Source: Veillonellaceae bacterium (GTDB lineage Bacteria; Bacillota; Negativicutes; Veillonellales; Veillonellaceae). From it: a stretch of 25,067 nt of DNA. Numbering within the stretch: position 1 is the stretch's first letter; every line of letters begins with the position of its first letter. The notes under the pieces were generated by a model. That model was given only the letters and a program-made list of their open reading frames with translations. It made no database searches and was not told the DNA's origin. This document shows, piece by piece, positions 1-7,030 of the stretch. The stretch spans positions 1-25,067 of the forward strand of contig CAAFQR010000100.1 of assembly GCA_900765165.1 (NCBI GenBank). The letters are read 5' to 3'. Position numbers and translations under genes: made by a program.

Positions 1-155
1 GGTCGTTTTGGGTGCATCCCTTGGTAAAATCTTATTAAAAACTAAGAAACCTCCGACAGAGTGTTCGAGCGCTTCTCTTCGAAATGCGCACTTCACATCT
101 CTGTCGGAGGTTTTTTATGTTTTCTGCTATATTTTTCCTAAGCGGGATGCACACC
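1..155. repeat. Large imperfect palindrome with terminator apex (left edge cut by window)
   Basis: The apex is a 15-bp stem at 47-61 and 99-113. Outside it the two sides remain complementary with gaps: GGTGCATCCC at 11-20 matches GGGATGCACACC at 144-155, and the A-rich stretch before the stem matches the T-rich stretch after it. The left arm probably continues beyond the window. It follows whatever gene lies upstream and belongs to the same class as the palindromes near 6655, 15990, 17960 and 24325. Confidence 0.6.
47..116. terminator. Rho-independent terminator, bidirectional-looking
   Basis: A 15-bp perfect stem (arms 47-61 and 99-113) encloses a 37-nt loop that can itself pair GCGC at 69-72 with GCGC at 86-89. 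A run of six T follows on the + strand, and an A-rich stretch precedes the stem, so it could also work on the minus strand. It most likely ends a gene lying left of the window. Confidence 0.7.
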
Positions 156-236
156 AAAACTCTCTTACGCTGTTCATCATAAGCCGTTGGGCCGTTACGC
201 TGAAGAGGCTCTATTGTTTTAGAGATTCGACGGTGT
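145..236 (+). repeat. 92-bp direct repeat, copy 1
   Basis: This 92-bp stretch recurs at 380-471 with four mismatches and no gaps. Its first bases form the distal right arm of the palindrome at 1-155. No open frame in it resembles a protein. Confidence 0.9.
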
Positions 237-379
237 ATGCTAATCGATGGCTTCCTGCCGGAACGCCACGGGGAAATACCGGCGCACAGCACGTCGGCAA
301 AGGGAGTCACAAAGGAGCCTGGGGAGAAAGGGAAAAACATCTGACATAGAGTATCTAGCGGTAGCGGCTTGACGGCTCC

Positions 380-471
380 GGATGCACACCAAAACTCTCT
401 TATGCCGTTCATCATAAGCCGTTACGCCGTTACGCTGAAGAGGCTCTATTGTTTTAGAGATTCGACGGTGT
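380..471 (+). repeat. 92-bp direct repeat, copy 2
   Basis: Second copy of the repeat at 145-236, separated by 143 bp of unique sequence. It ends seven bases before the -35 box of the tetR promoter, so the duplication sets the left border of that promoter region. The 143 bp between the copies hold nothing I recognise. Confidence 0.9.
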
Positions 472-477
472 TTTTTG

Positions 478-513
478 TTGACACTGTGTCAAAATTACGT
501 TACACTGTAGCAA
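478..513 (+). promoter_or_regulatory. tetR promoter with two overlapping operator-like sites
   Basis: TTGACA at 478-483 and TACACT at 501-506 are separated by 17 nt, a good sigma-70 promoter. The -35 box starts a perfect inverted repeat TTGACAC-T-GTGTCAA (478-492). A degraded second copy, TTACACTGTAGCAA (500-513), covers the -10 box. Both sites overlap the promoter, which fits autorepression by the TetR-family protein encoded just downstream (inference). Confidence 0.75.
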
Positions 514-551
514 AAAGACGGTAACGTAGTTTAGAAATAGAGGTTAGCACT

Positions 552-1175
552 ATGCCAAAAGGTGGAGTTGAGTTAGTCGCTGCGCGACGCAAGGAAATTA
601 TCAAGGCCTGCGAAACGCTATATGAGACGATGGGTTTCAAGGAGATTACGCTGAAGGAAATTGGTAAAATTACAAGCTTCACGCGCACGACGATTTACAA
701 TTATTTTCAGTCCAAGGAAGAAATCTTCCTGGCTATTTTGGAGCGCGAATATACGCTGTGGGTGGCGGATTTGCAGCAGCTGATGGCGGACAAACCGACG
801 CTTACAGCCGATGAATTTGCTGAGGAAATTGCGAGCACCGTTGAAAAGCGGGCGCTGCTCTTAAAGATTATGTCCATGAATCATTATGACATGGAAGAGG
901 GCAGTCGACCGGAAGCGCTGGTGTCATTTAAAGGCGCTTATGGCGCGTCTATGCACGCGATGACGGCGTGCCTGGCACAGTACTTTCCCCACATGTCCGA
1001 AGCGGACCGCCAGGGCTTTATCTACGTGTTTTTCCCCTTCATGTTTGGAATCTATCCGTACACGAAAGTGACCGACAAACAGAAAATCGCCATGGAAGAA
1101 GCGGGCGTCAATTACGTATTCATGTCCATCCACGAACTGACGGCGAGTTGCGTAAAACGCTTGCTGGTGAAATAA
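552..1175 (+). CDS. TetR/AcrR-family transcriptional regulator
   Basis: A 207-residue protein of typical TetR length. The N-terminal helix-turn-helix spans about residues 10-58; its recognition part reads FTRTTIYNYFQSKEEIF, the classic TetR tetra-helical signature. The remaining ~145 residues are the variable ligand-binding and dimerisation domain, so the ligand cannot be inferred. The ATG is preceded by AGAGG about 10 nt upstream. The promoter carries a palindrome and a second partial site, suggesting autoregulation. It is a single gene, facing the convergent gene at 1185-1727, so its other targets are not evident; the opposite-strand neighbours have promoters with different palindromes. Family assignment is secure, function unknown. 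Confidence 0.9.
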   Translation: MPKGGVELVAARRKEIIKACETLYETMGFKEITLKEIGKITSFTRTTIYNYFQSKEEIFLAILEREYTLWVADLQQLMADKPTLTADEFAEEIASTVEKRALLLKIMSMNHYDMEEGSRPEALVSFKGAYGASMHAMTACLAQYFPHMSEADRQGFIYVFFPFMFGIYPYTKVTDKQKIAMEEAGVNYVFMSIHELTASCVKRLLVK

Positions 1176-1184
1176 AATTCCTCA

Positions 1185-1727
1185 TTACGCCTTAGCCAGT
1201 ACTGGTGCTAAGGCGATTGTTAGTAACTCTTCGATGGTTTTGTCAAAGTGCTTGTGTTTGTTTAACTCTTTGAGGTTGTCTTGAAACCATTTGGGTAAGG
1301 GAATGTTGGCATACTGATAGGCGACAATCGGATAGAGAGCATACATTTGGTGAGGCTTTATGTGGCAGTTAAGAAAATTAAATTGAAGAAAGCTAAACGG
1401 CTCAGCAAGCTCAGACGTTACATATAGATGATTGCCGAAACCAGTATAGAACCATTTGAAATTATCGCTATCGCACTGCTTTTTATTTAAAAATGACTCA
1501 ATGTTAGCATAGGTGATGGTTGGTTCACTGTAATAGTAGTAACCGCCCCAAATGATGAGTTCATCGTCGGTTAGCTCCCATACTTCCGCATGGGCTGAAT
1601 GGCCCATGGAACCAATATCTGATACTGTAACGAAAAGAATATTTCGGTCGCATAAGGCTTCTAATGTTTCATCGGTTAAAACTTTTTCTACAACCTTGCG
1701 TGATTTGGCTTGCTGTGTCATATACAT
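1185..1727 (-). CDS. Hypothetical protein (orphan, 180 aa)
   Basis: I do not recognise this protein. It has 180 residues and no signal peptide or clear transmembrane segment. It is rich in aromatic residues in the middle (a GGYYYYS stretch near residues 61-67) with an unusually hydrophobic-aromatic centre (FSFLQFNFLNCHIKPHQMYALYP). Two starts are possible: ATG at 1727, four bases after AGGA, or the in-frame ATG two codons later, with a ten-base spacing. The composition is AT-rich compared with the metabolic genes, suggesting acquired DNA. It has its own promoter with a perfect palindrome (1777-1803) and is convergent with the TetR gene only 10 bp away. A small hairpin (CGCCTTAGC ... GCTAAGGCG, 1191-1220) overlaps its 3' end. 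Confidence 0.7.
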   Translation of the reverse strand: MYMTQQAKSRKVVEKVLTDETLEALCDRNILFVTVSDIGSMGHSAHAEVWELTDDELIIWGGYYYYSEPTITYANIESFLNKKQCDSDNFKWFYTGFGNHLYVTSELAEPFSFLQFNFLNCHIKPHQMYALYPIVAYQYANIPLPKWFQDNLKELNKHKHFDKTIEELLTIALAPVLAKA

Positions 1728-1776
1728 CGTATCCTTTCTTTGAAGAGAATCGTAAAGATGGGAATGAGTTGCTATG

Positions 1777-1803
1777 ACAATACGTATTGTTGAGGTCAGT
1801 ATA
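1777..1803 (-). promoter_or_regulatory. Promoter -10 box and perfect 14-bp palindromic operator for the orphan gene
   Basis: On the minus strand a TATACT -10 box lies at 1803-1798; the -35 is weak (TTTTAA at 17-nt spacing). Directly downstream is the perfect palindrome ACAATACGTATTGT (1777-1790), at or just after the expected transcription start. This position suits a repressor operator. The regulator is unknown. Confidence 0.5.
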
Positions 1804-1892
1804 GCATGAGGCTGAGATTGTTAAAAGAGGGGCGACCTCGGCGTAGCAAAGATGTGTGTTGCTATTGGTACAGTACATGGTAAAATAACGAT

Positions 1893-1937
1893 AAAAGGCG
1901 CTGGGCCCAGTTATTGACTGGGCCCAACGCCTTTTTT
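1893..1937. terminator. Bidirectional terminator after the peptidase C26 gene
   Basis: A 19-bp stem with one G-T pair (1893-1911 with 1917-1935) and a 5-nt loop contains GGGCCC and is flanked by A and T runs on both sides. On the minus strand it ends the gene at 1958-2695. The flanks just outside are also loosely complementary for about 20 bases, a small version of the large palindromes elsewhere in the window. Confidence 0.85.
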
Positions 1938-1957
1938 GCGTTCATACTATTTTCTAT

Positions 1958-2695
1958 TTACTGGCATTCTTTCACGAATGCTTTAATCAAATCTAATTGC
2001 TCTTCGCTATCAAACATCATTTCCGGATGCCACTGTACAGCTACCGCAAATTTACTGTTATCAATAGAGATGGCTTCGATAAGACCGGCGTCGGATTTTG
2101 CAAGCACCGTAGCGCCTTTACCGAGGTCTTTAACGGCTTGATGATGGAAGGAGTTAACGAGGATATCCTTTTCTTTTAACACATCGTAGAGCCAGCCGTT
2201 TTCGTTAAGCGTTACCGTATGAGTGCCTTCGTTGCGTTTTTTCGCAAGAATTGTATGTGACTCAAAGCCGGCAGAAGGTAAATCTTGATATAACGTGCCG
2301 CCGATAGCCACGTTAAATACTTGAATGCCACGGCAAATGCCAAGGACGGGTATGTCATTAGCTAAGGCAAAATTGAGTGCTGCGATTTCATAGGTGTCGC
2401 GGCATGTATCGATAGCACCACATTTACCGGAAATTCGTTCCTTATATAAAGTAGGATCTACATCGTTGCCGCCGGAGATTAAAATTCCGTCTAGAGAACG
2501 CCATAAAACCTTGGCTTTTTCAATATCTGTGGTAATCGGCAAGAGAACCGCTACGGCACCAGCCTTTTCTACGATACGTACATAATCGCTAGCAATTAAC
2601 TGCCAGTCCTGACCAGGCGCAGCGATGCCTTCGTCCAGCGTTTGGGGTATTAAATCTAAGGTATTACACGTAATACCGATTATTGGTGTTTTCAT
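1958..2695 (-). CDS. Gamma-glutamyl-gamma-aminobutyrate hydrolase family protein (peptidase C26)
   Basis: A 245-residue class-I glutamine amidotransferase-like hydrolase of the PuuD type, which cleaves gamma-glutamyl amide bonds in the cytoplasm. The nucleophile elbow LGICRGIQ places Cys121; His223 and Glu225 in QWHPEMM complete the triad. The GGNDVDP motif (75-81) and FHHQAV (183-188) are also typical of the C26 family. Length is normal. AGGAGG lies 8 nt before the ATG, and a well-formed promoter lies upstream. No putrescine or GABA genes are nearby, so the true substrate could be another gamma-glutamyl compound. Family secure, substrate unknown. Confidence 0.9.
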   Translation of the reverse strand: MKTPIIGITCNTLDLIPQTLDEGIAAPGQDWQLIASDYVRIVEKAGAVAVLLPITTDIEKAKVLWRSLDGILISGGNDVDPTLYKERISGKCGAIDTCRDTYEIAALNFALANDIPVLGICRGIQVFNVAIGGTLYQDLPSAGFESHTILAKKRNEGTHTVTLNENGWLYDVLKEKDILVNSFHHQAVKDLGKGATVLAKSDAGLIEAISIDNSKFAVAVQWHPEMMFDSEEQLDLIKAFVKECQ

Positions 2696-2718
2696 GCGAT
2701 GACCTCCTTTTCTATAGA

Positions 2719-2747
2719 ATGTTACTGGATAGGTAGAGGGAAGTCAA
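2719..2747 (-). promoter_or_regulatory. Sigma-70 promoter of the peptidase C26 gene
   Basis: On the minus strand TTGACT (2747-2742) and TAACAT (2724-2719) are 17 nt apart, placing transcription initiation near 2711 and giving a short leader before the AGGAGG ribosome site. Confidence 0.6.
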
Positions 2748-2836
2748 TAACCAATTTGTTTGTTTTTTCTTTAAAAGGCAAAGTTGAATTTCCTTTTTAG
2801 CACTTAAAAGGAATATTTTAAGACTTTTATTCCTAT

Positions 2837-2859
2837 TTATGTTACAATATGTAACATAA
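2837..2859 (+). promoter_or_regulatory. Palindromic operator over the -10 region of the AAA ATPase gene
   Basis: TTATGTTAC and GTAACATAA form a perfect 9-bp inverted repeat with a 5-nt spacer, ending just before the GGGGTG ribosome site. A TACAAT -10 box (2843-2848) lies inside it, with a weak -35 (TTAAGA, 2818-2823). This looks like a tight repressor site on the probable defence operon; the repressor is not identified. Confidence 0.65.
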
Positions 2860-2871
2860 AGGGGTGATAAT

Positions 2872-4236
2872 ATGATATCCAGCGTAGAATTAACTAATTT
2901 TAAATGCTTTAATCATGTCATATTAGATTTACGTAAATCAGACGGTTCCCCAAAGGATATGGTTTTTATATATGGGGAAAATGGTGTTGGTAAAACGCAT
3001 CTGATTGATGCTTTCGAGTTTTTGAAAAATACATTTCAAACGATGAATTTTCAGAGTATGGCTCAGGATATTACCAATCATTTATCTAACATGTCGGATG
3101 ATGAAAAAAGTAAAATACCGGCAGGTCTTCTTGAGCAATTATTGAAGGATAACTTTGTGTCGCTACAGAAGCTAGCTTTGGCTAACCGGCAAATTGGCAA
3201 TAGTGGTCAGCTTAAGATAAAGTTTGGCACTTTCCTTTCACCTGCGGTTAATGGTTATTATGAGTTAGTTTTTAATGAACAAGGGGAAGTAATTGAAGAA
3301 ACGCTGTACGGTCCACTCAATCAGCGGAAAGGAATTTGCTTCCAATTGACAAAGGATAAAGTCTTTCTTAGTAAAAGTGTCTTTTCGGCAGTGTTTATTA
3401 GCGATATAGAGGCTCAAATTGGTAAATTTTGGGGGAAACATACACTGGGCGCTTTATTGAACTATGAGGTTCATACTAAGAACAAAGAATACATTGGTAA
3501 AAGTATTGATGCAAATGTACTCGCTTTGTTAAATGATTTGGCGTCGGTTTCGTTGTTAAATCGTGGTGGCATATTGGACCGGATGAGTTTTACTGTTTCG
3601 GAATTTCCTATTCCGGGTAACTTGGAACGTGGTGCCTTGCCTTTAGATCAAAAAGAAAACCTGTTACATTGGGAACAGTCAATTAATGACATTTTTGTTG
3701 GCTTATATGCAGACCTTGATAAGGTGTATTATCGATTTACCGAAAATCGAGACTCCATTGAATATGAGCTCTATTTTAAGAAGCAAATAGGCGGTCATTT
3801 AATAGATATTCCGATTACCGCAGAATCGGCAGGGACTAAACGTTTATTGCAGATGGTACCGTTGCTTTTATCTATGACCAGTGGTGGTGTTGTGTGCATT
3901 GATGAAGTTGATACTAGTATTCATGACCTGTTGATTGAACGCGTTTTAACGGGTATACGCATTGACATGAAGGGGCAATGCATCGCTACAACGCATAATA
4001 CACATTTGATGCAACAGCTGAGCCCACATGATGTGTATATCATCACCAGCGATGAAAATGGCGATAGAAGCATTCGTTGTGTAAGTGATTATGCTATGCG
4101 AACGCAAAGAAACAATAACATGCAAAAGAAATACCTCGGTGGCGCTTATGATGGCATTCCGTATAGTAGCTTTGTTGATTTTGAACAGATTACTGATGAA
4201 TTACGGGGATGCTATGTAAGGGAACGAGGTGAGTAA
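2872..4236 (+). CDS. AAA-family ATPase (AAA15/AAA21-like), probable phage-defence ATPase
   Basis: A 454-residue ABC/SMC-like ATPase. The N-terminus (VELTNFKCF) is the typical start of RecF/OLD-type ATPases. Walker A is GENGVGKT (residues 35-42), Walker B ends with Asp344-Glu345 in CIDEVD, and the switch histidine is in ATTHNTH (His375). The region between is helical, and I see no nuclease domain in this chain. Such ATPases commonly pair with a separate nuclease or Toprim partner, as in PARIS (AriA/AriB) or RloB-type modules. The next gene starts 3 bp after the stop and carries a DVDD acidic motif. The AT-rich composition differs from the metabolic neighbours, pointing to transfer. The defence role is inference from architecture; the ATPase call is firm. 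Confidence 0.85.
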   Translation: MISSVELTNFKCFNHVILDLRKSDGSPKDMVFIYGENGVGKTHLIDAFEFLKNTFQTMNFQSMAQDITNHLSNMSDDEKSKIPAGLLEQLLKDNFVSLQKLALANRQIGNSGQLKIKFGTFLSPAVNGYYELVFNEQGEVIEETLYGPLNQRKGICFQLTKDKVFLSKSVFSAVFISDIEAQIGKFWGKHTLGALLNYEVHTKNKEYIGKSIDANVLALLNDLASVSLLNRGGILDRMSFTVSEFPIPGNLERGALPLDQKENLLHWEQSINDIFVGLYADLDKVYYRFTENRDSIEYELYFKKQIGGHLIDIPITAESAGTKRLLQMVPLLLSMTSGGVVCIDEVDTSIHDLLIERVLTGIRIDMKGQCIATTHNTHLMQQLSPHDVYIITSDENGDRSIRCVSDYAMRTQRNNNMQKKYLGGAYDGIPYSSFVDFEQITDELRGCYVRERGE

Positions 4237-4239
4237 TAA

Positions 4240-4830
4240 ATGGGAAAGGGGATTGAACGTAAATTACCCGTAGTAGTTATTGTGCATGGAAAATCAGAAT
4301 TAAAAATATGTCAGAATATAGCGAGCCATTAAAAAATGCCGCAAGAAGTGTATTCGCGTGTGAATGGGAAGTCGAGTATTCAAGTGGCGGGGCTGATGAG
4401 TGTGCTGAATAGTGTTCCTTTTAAAAGTAAATCTGCATTTAAACAGCAATATCCATTGGCATTTGAAAAAGGCTATAGCTTGCATGATGCATTCAAAATT
4501 TTCCCTATCATGGATGTTGACGATTGTACGGAGCAACAAAAGAAGGATTATAAATCCGGTAGCTTATTTAAACAGCACTGGTTGTCCGATTATATTGTGC
4601 CCATCTGGAATGATCCTCATCTCGAGAAGACAATGAAGGATTGTGGAATATTGATTACTGATAAAAAGCAGTATGAAAAGAAATTTCCCATTGTTAAGAA
4701 GGGAAGCGCAAATCCAGAGAATGTGAGAGAATTCTTAATGCTGTTAAAGAAATGCAAGCAATCTAATATGGACACGTATGTGGAGTTTTGTTTAAAGCAT
4801 TGGGCTGAGAATTTAAAACAAAGGCATTAA
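4240..4830 (+). pseudogene. Toprim/RloB-like partner of the AAA ATPase, interrupted by an in-frame TAA
   Basis: Reading from ATG 4240, 30 residues (MGKGIERKLPVVVIVHGKSE...) are followed by TAA at 4330-4332. The same frame then continues without another stop for 164 residues from ATG 4336 to 4830. The intact protein would have about 196 residues. The first part resembles the beta-strand and 'EGKSE' corner of Toprim proteins (here HGKSE), and FPIMDVDD further on looks like the acidic DxD strand, so it was probably a small Toprim-like nuclease or effector acting with the ATPase. The stop separates these two motifs. No good ribosome site precedes ATG 4336. It may be a true nonsense mutation, an assembly error, or a site where translation restarts. 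Family assignment is tentative. Confidence 0.6.
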
Positions 4831-4840
4831 ATATAAAAAT

Positions 4841-4868
4841 AGAGGCACGTTAAGTGCCTCTTATTTTA
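4841..4868. terminator. Bidirectional terminator between convergent genes
   Basis: The perfect 8-bp stem AGAGGCAC / GTGCCTCT (4841-4848 and 4854-4861) with a 5-nt loop has A-rich and T-rich flanks on both sides. It ends both the defence pair (+) and the nitroreductase gene (-). Confidence 0.85.
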
Positions 4869-5540
4869 TCTCCATTCAGTTATATCTTTTAAATCTCGTC
4901 TCGGCCGCGCCCCCGGTTCCTCGCCCGGCCAGCCCACAGCAACCATAGCGAGCAGGTCGCCCGGTTCATTAATCCATTCCATGAGCTCCGGATAGGCGAA
5001 GTAGTAGTCACACACCCACAAGGTGCCAAGGCCCATGGCGGTGCCGGTGAGGAGCATGTTCTGGATGGCCGCGCCAATGGCTTGAATGTCGCAGTTTTGC
5101 GCAATCCGTTCTTCTACGTCGACGGTGGTGGTCACCGGTCGGCTGTTGGTGTTCACCACAAGGATGACGGCCGGTGCTTGTTCTAAAATGGTAACGCTGT
5201 GTTCCGCACCGCCGATGTAGTGGCCGTAGTTTGGCAAGAAGTCGCCTAAGTCGCGTTCGCGGGCGAGACCGTTCTTGAAGGCCTTGAGCATATCTGCTTT
5301 CGCTTGGCCCTGGAGGACGATGAATTTCCACGGCTGGCGGTTCTTGGCGGACGGGGCGAGGCGAGCGGCATCGAGCAAGAGTTCTAGGACTTCCTTGCTC
5401 ACCGGTAAATCCGTAAACTTACGAATACTGCGCCGAGCGCTGATTATTTCAGAAAGAGCTTGTAATGTATCGGTCGTCGCGGCGTCCACTGATGCGGTGG
5501 CCGGCGTTGTCAATTTAGTTGATGTATTAGTTGTAGTCAT
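4866..5540 (-). CDS. Nitroreductase family protein (FMN-dependent)
   Basis: A 224-residue cytoplasmic flavoprotein of the nitroreductase fold, which uses FMN and NAD(P)H to reduce nitro, quinone or similar compounds. The core begins near residue 33: ISARRSIRKFTD is the usual FMN-phosphate loop, LAPSAKNRQPW the second binding segment, and GLGTLWVCDYY and GWPGEEP the C-terminal motifs. The first ~25 residues are rich in Thr and Ala and precede the conserved domain, but the ATG at 5540 has a good GGAGGG site, so I keep it. The gene stands alone, divergent from the EFR1 gene. The physiological substrate cannot be told from sequence. Confidence 0.9.
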   Translation of the reverse strand: MTTTNTSTKLTTPATASVDAATTDTLQALSEIISARRSIRKFTDLPVSKEVLELLLDAARLAPSAKNRQPWKFIVLQGQAKADMLKAFKNGLARERDLGDFLPNYGHYIGGAEHSVTILEQAPAVILVVNTNSRPVTTTVDVEERIAQNCDIQAIGAAIQNMLLTGTAMGLGTLWVCDYYFAYPELMEWINEPGDLLAMVAVGWPGEEPGARPRRDLKDITEWR

Positions 5541-5588
5541 AGTATCCCTCCTATAGGCTTAAGTATACCATATACATATAGTGATTCG

Positions 5589-5618
5589 TTTGCAGTTTTA
5601 AAATTTTCGATATATAAT
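5589..5618 (+). promoter_or_regulatory. Promoter of the EFR1 gene
   Basis: A consensus TATAAT lies at 5613-5618, with a weak -35 (TTTGCA, 5589-5594) at 18-nt spacing. The divergent nitroreductase gene probably starts from a TATACT box at 5567-5562 on the other strand. The intergenic space is only about 127 bp. Confidence 0.5.
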
Positions 5619-5667
5619 AAAAATAACTTAAGAAAGTTTCATTGAAATTCGGATCGGAGGGGTCATT

Positions 5668-6432
5668 ATGCGTATATATTCCATTGTTTTCAGTCCCACA
5701 GGCGGCACTGCTAAGGTGGCGTCTATAGTAACGGAAGCACTCGGTGAATCGGCAACGCGCATGGATTTGACTGACCGAACGGTGGATTTCTCGAAATGCG
5801 TTTTAGACAAGGATGCGTTGGCTGTTATTGCAGTGCCGGCGTACTCTGGTCGCGTGCCGGCCATTGCGGCCGCTCGTTTGCGTGAAATAAACGGCAATGG
5901 TGCCAAGGCAGTTATCATCGCTGTATACGGCAACCGCGCTTACGAAGATACCTTGTTAGAGCTTCGCGATGTGGCCATTGAAAGTGGCTTTACGGTTATT
6001 GCCGGCATCTCGGCAGTGGCTAACCACTCGATTATTCATGAATATGGCGCCGGTCGCCCGGATACGGCGGACGAAGCGTTGCTCCGCGAATTTGCCGATA
6101 CGATTTTGGCCAAATTAGAAAGCAACGACGAATACCATACGTTGACGGTGCCCGGTAATTGGCCGTACCAGGAACCAAACTGTATGCCACTTGCACCGTA
6201 TGTAACGAAGGACTGCAACCGCTGTGGCGCCTGCGCTCGGGTATGCCCAGTAGGGGCTATTGCCTTACATAATGCAGACACCATGAACAGTAGCGAATGT
6301 ATTTACTGCATGCGCTGTGTAACGGTGTGCCCGCAGCATGCACGCAAGGTAACGCAGGATAAATACGATTTCTTGAAGAACAAAATCGCAGCACAGGCTA
6401 CGCCGCGTAAGACGAATGAGTTATTCATCTAG
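5668..6432 (+). CDS. EFR1-type protein: flavodoxin domain fused to two [4Fe-4S] ferredoxin clusters
   Basis: A 254-residue electron-transfer protein. The N-terminal ~160 residues are flavodoxin-like, with the FMN phosphate loop FSPTGGT (8-14). The C-terminus has two complete CxxCxxCxxxCP motifs: Cys183/186/189/193 and Cys211/214/217/221. The combination is the EFR1 family, common in anaerobic Bacillota; it probably shuttles electrons between flavin and ferredoxin pools, but its partner is unknown. The start has a strong GGAGGGG site. It is a single gene between its own promoter and a terminator inside a large palindrome, so there is no operon partner. Its proximity to an APS reductase cluster that needs low-potential electrons is suggestive only. 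Confidence 0.88.
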   Translation: MRIYSIVFSPTGGTAKVASIVTEALGESATRMDLTDRTVDFSKCVLDKDALAVIAVPAYSGRVPAIAAARLREINGNGAKAVIIAVYGNRAYEDTLLELRDVAIESGFTVIAGISAVANHSIIHEYGAGRPDTADEALLREFADTILAKLESNDEYHTLTVPGNWPYQEPNCMPLAPYVTKDCNRCGACARVCPVGAIALHNADTMNSSECIYCMRCVTVCPQHARKVTQDKYDFLKNKIAAQATPRKTNELFI

Positions 6433-6559
6433 TTCGCTAACAGGGATGGTTTGCTAGGAGATAGTAAGTCTCAATAGCGGACAAATATCTCCCTTGTTAT
6501 AGGGATATGTATACAAGTTTTGTGAACTTCCTATACGGATTCGGTATACATAGACTTCG

Positions 6560-6745
6560 ATACAAATTATAGGAATTGTTATCAGTTGATGAAACTGTGT
6601 TTATCAATTGGAAATACACGGTGAACAAATTGAACGTACAGGCCGCTGAGGAATACTCCTTGGCGGCTTTTTGTGTGCTCGTTATATTGAAATTAAAGTG
6701 ATAATTTCAACGCCAATTGCTGATAATGCCTATCAACAACTATAT
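6560..6745. repeat. Large AT-rich imperfect palindrome after the EFR1 gene
   Basis: Around the terminator hairpin at 6642-6667 the flanks stay complementary with gaps: ATAGGAATTGTTATCAG (6569-6585) matches CTGATAATGCCTAT (6720-6733), and TCAATTGGAAATA on the left matches parts of the TTGAAATTAAAGTGATAA stretch on the right. Weaker complementarity may continue outward, to about 6500 and 6800. Being AT-rich, this is the least certain of the series. Confidence 0.45.
6642..6672 (+). terminator. Rho-independent terminator downstream of the EFR1 gene
   Basis: An 11-bp stem with two G-T pairs (6642-6652 with 6657-6667) and a 4-nt loop is followed by five T. It lies 210 bp after the EFR1 stop, at the centre of a larger palindrome. 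Confidence 0.8.
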
Positions 6746-6796
6746 AGAATAAATTAAATATAGATAATGACTTATAATAATCGCTTTAATATCCTA

Positions 6797-6825
6797 TTGA
6801 CAACGTATGATTTAGGACGTAGAAT
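6797..6825 (+). promoter_or_regulatory. Main promoter of the cys cluster
   Basis: A perfect TTGACA (6797-6802) and TAGAAT (6820-6825) are 17 nt apart. Transcription should begin near 6832, leaving a leader of about 195 nt before sbp. This is the only strong promoter I see ahead of the whole sulfate cluster. Confidence 0.7.
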
Positions 6826-6831
6826 ACAACC

Positions 6832-7024
6832 ATTCCATATGTATTATTTTTTTAGTACTAATTCCTTTTAAAAATATAGGAATATAAAACGGAGCGTGAG
6901 AAACTTCGTCGACACTGGCGGAAGAGAGACCGGCAGCTAGGACTAAAAAATAGCGGACGTTCGGGGGAACGGGCGCAGCAGTGGATTTTTTGAGAAAACA
7001 GAGAGAAAAAGAGAGATTGAGGGC
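6832..7024 (+). other. Long, GC-rich structured 5' leader of the cys operon
   Basis: The leader has no open frame but several possible hairpins: CGGAG with CTTCG near 6890-6910, CGTTC-GGGG-GAACG near 6958-6971, and CACTG near 6913 with CAGTG near 6979, the last followed by a run of six T. The final layout resembles an attenuator. I compared it from memory with SAM, ZTP, guanidine, THF and T-box motifs and none fits. It ends in a purine-rich AGAGAG stretch. Confidence 0.4.
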
Positions 7025-7030
7025 ATGCAC

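Noticed and set aside
8..415. Overlapping open frames on both strands at the left end
   Set aside because: They cover a terminator, palindrome arm and both direct repeats; the proteins look random and no start has a ribosome site.
145..471. Possible CRISPR repeats
   Set aside because: Only two copies, 92 bp long with a 143-bp spacer, and no cas genes.
1191..1220. Terminator for the TetR gene in the small hairpin at its 3' side
   Set aside because: The stem CGCCTTAGC/GCTAAGGCG is good, but no T run follows in either direction and it overlaps the end of the convergent gene.
6832..7024. Known riboswitch (SAM, T-box, ZTP, guanidine) in the cys leader
   Set aside because: None of the conserved cores remembered for these classes is present; kept only as an unassigned structured leader.
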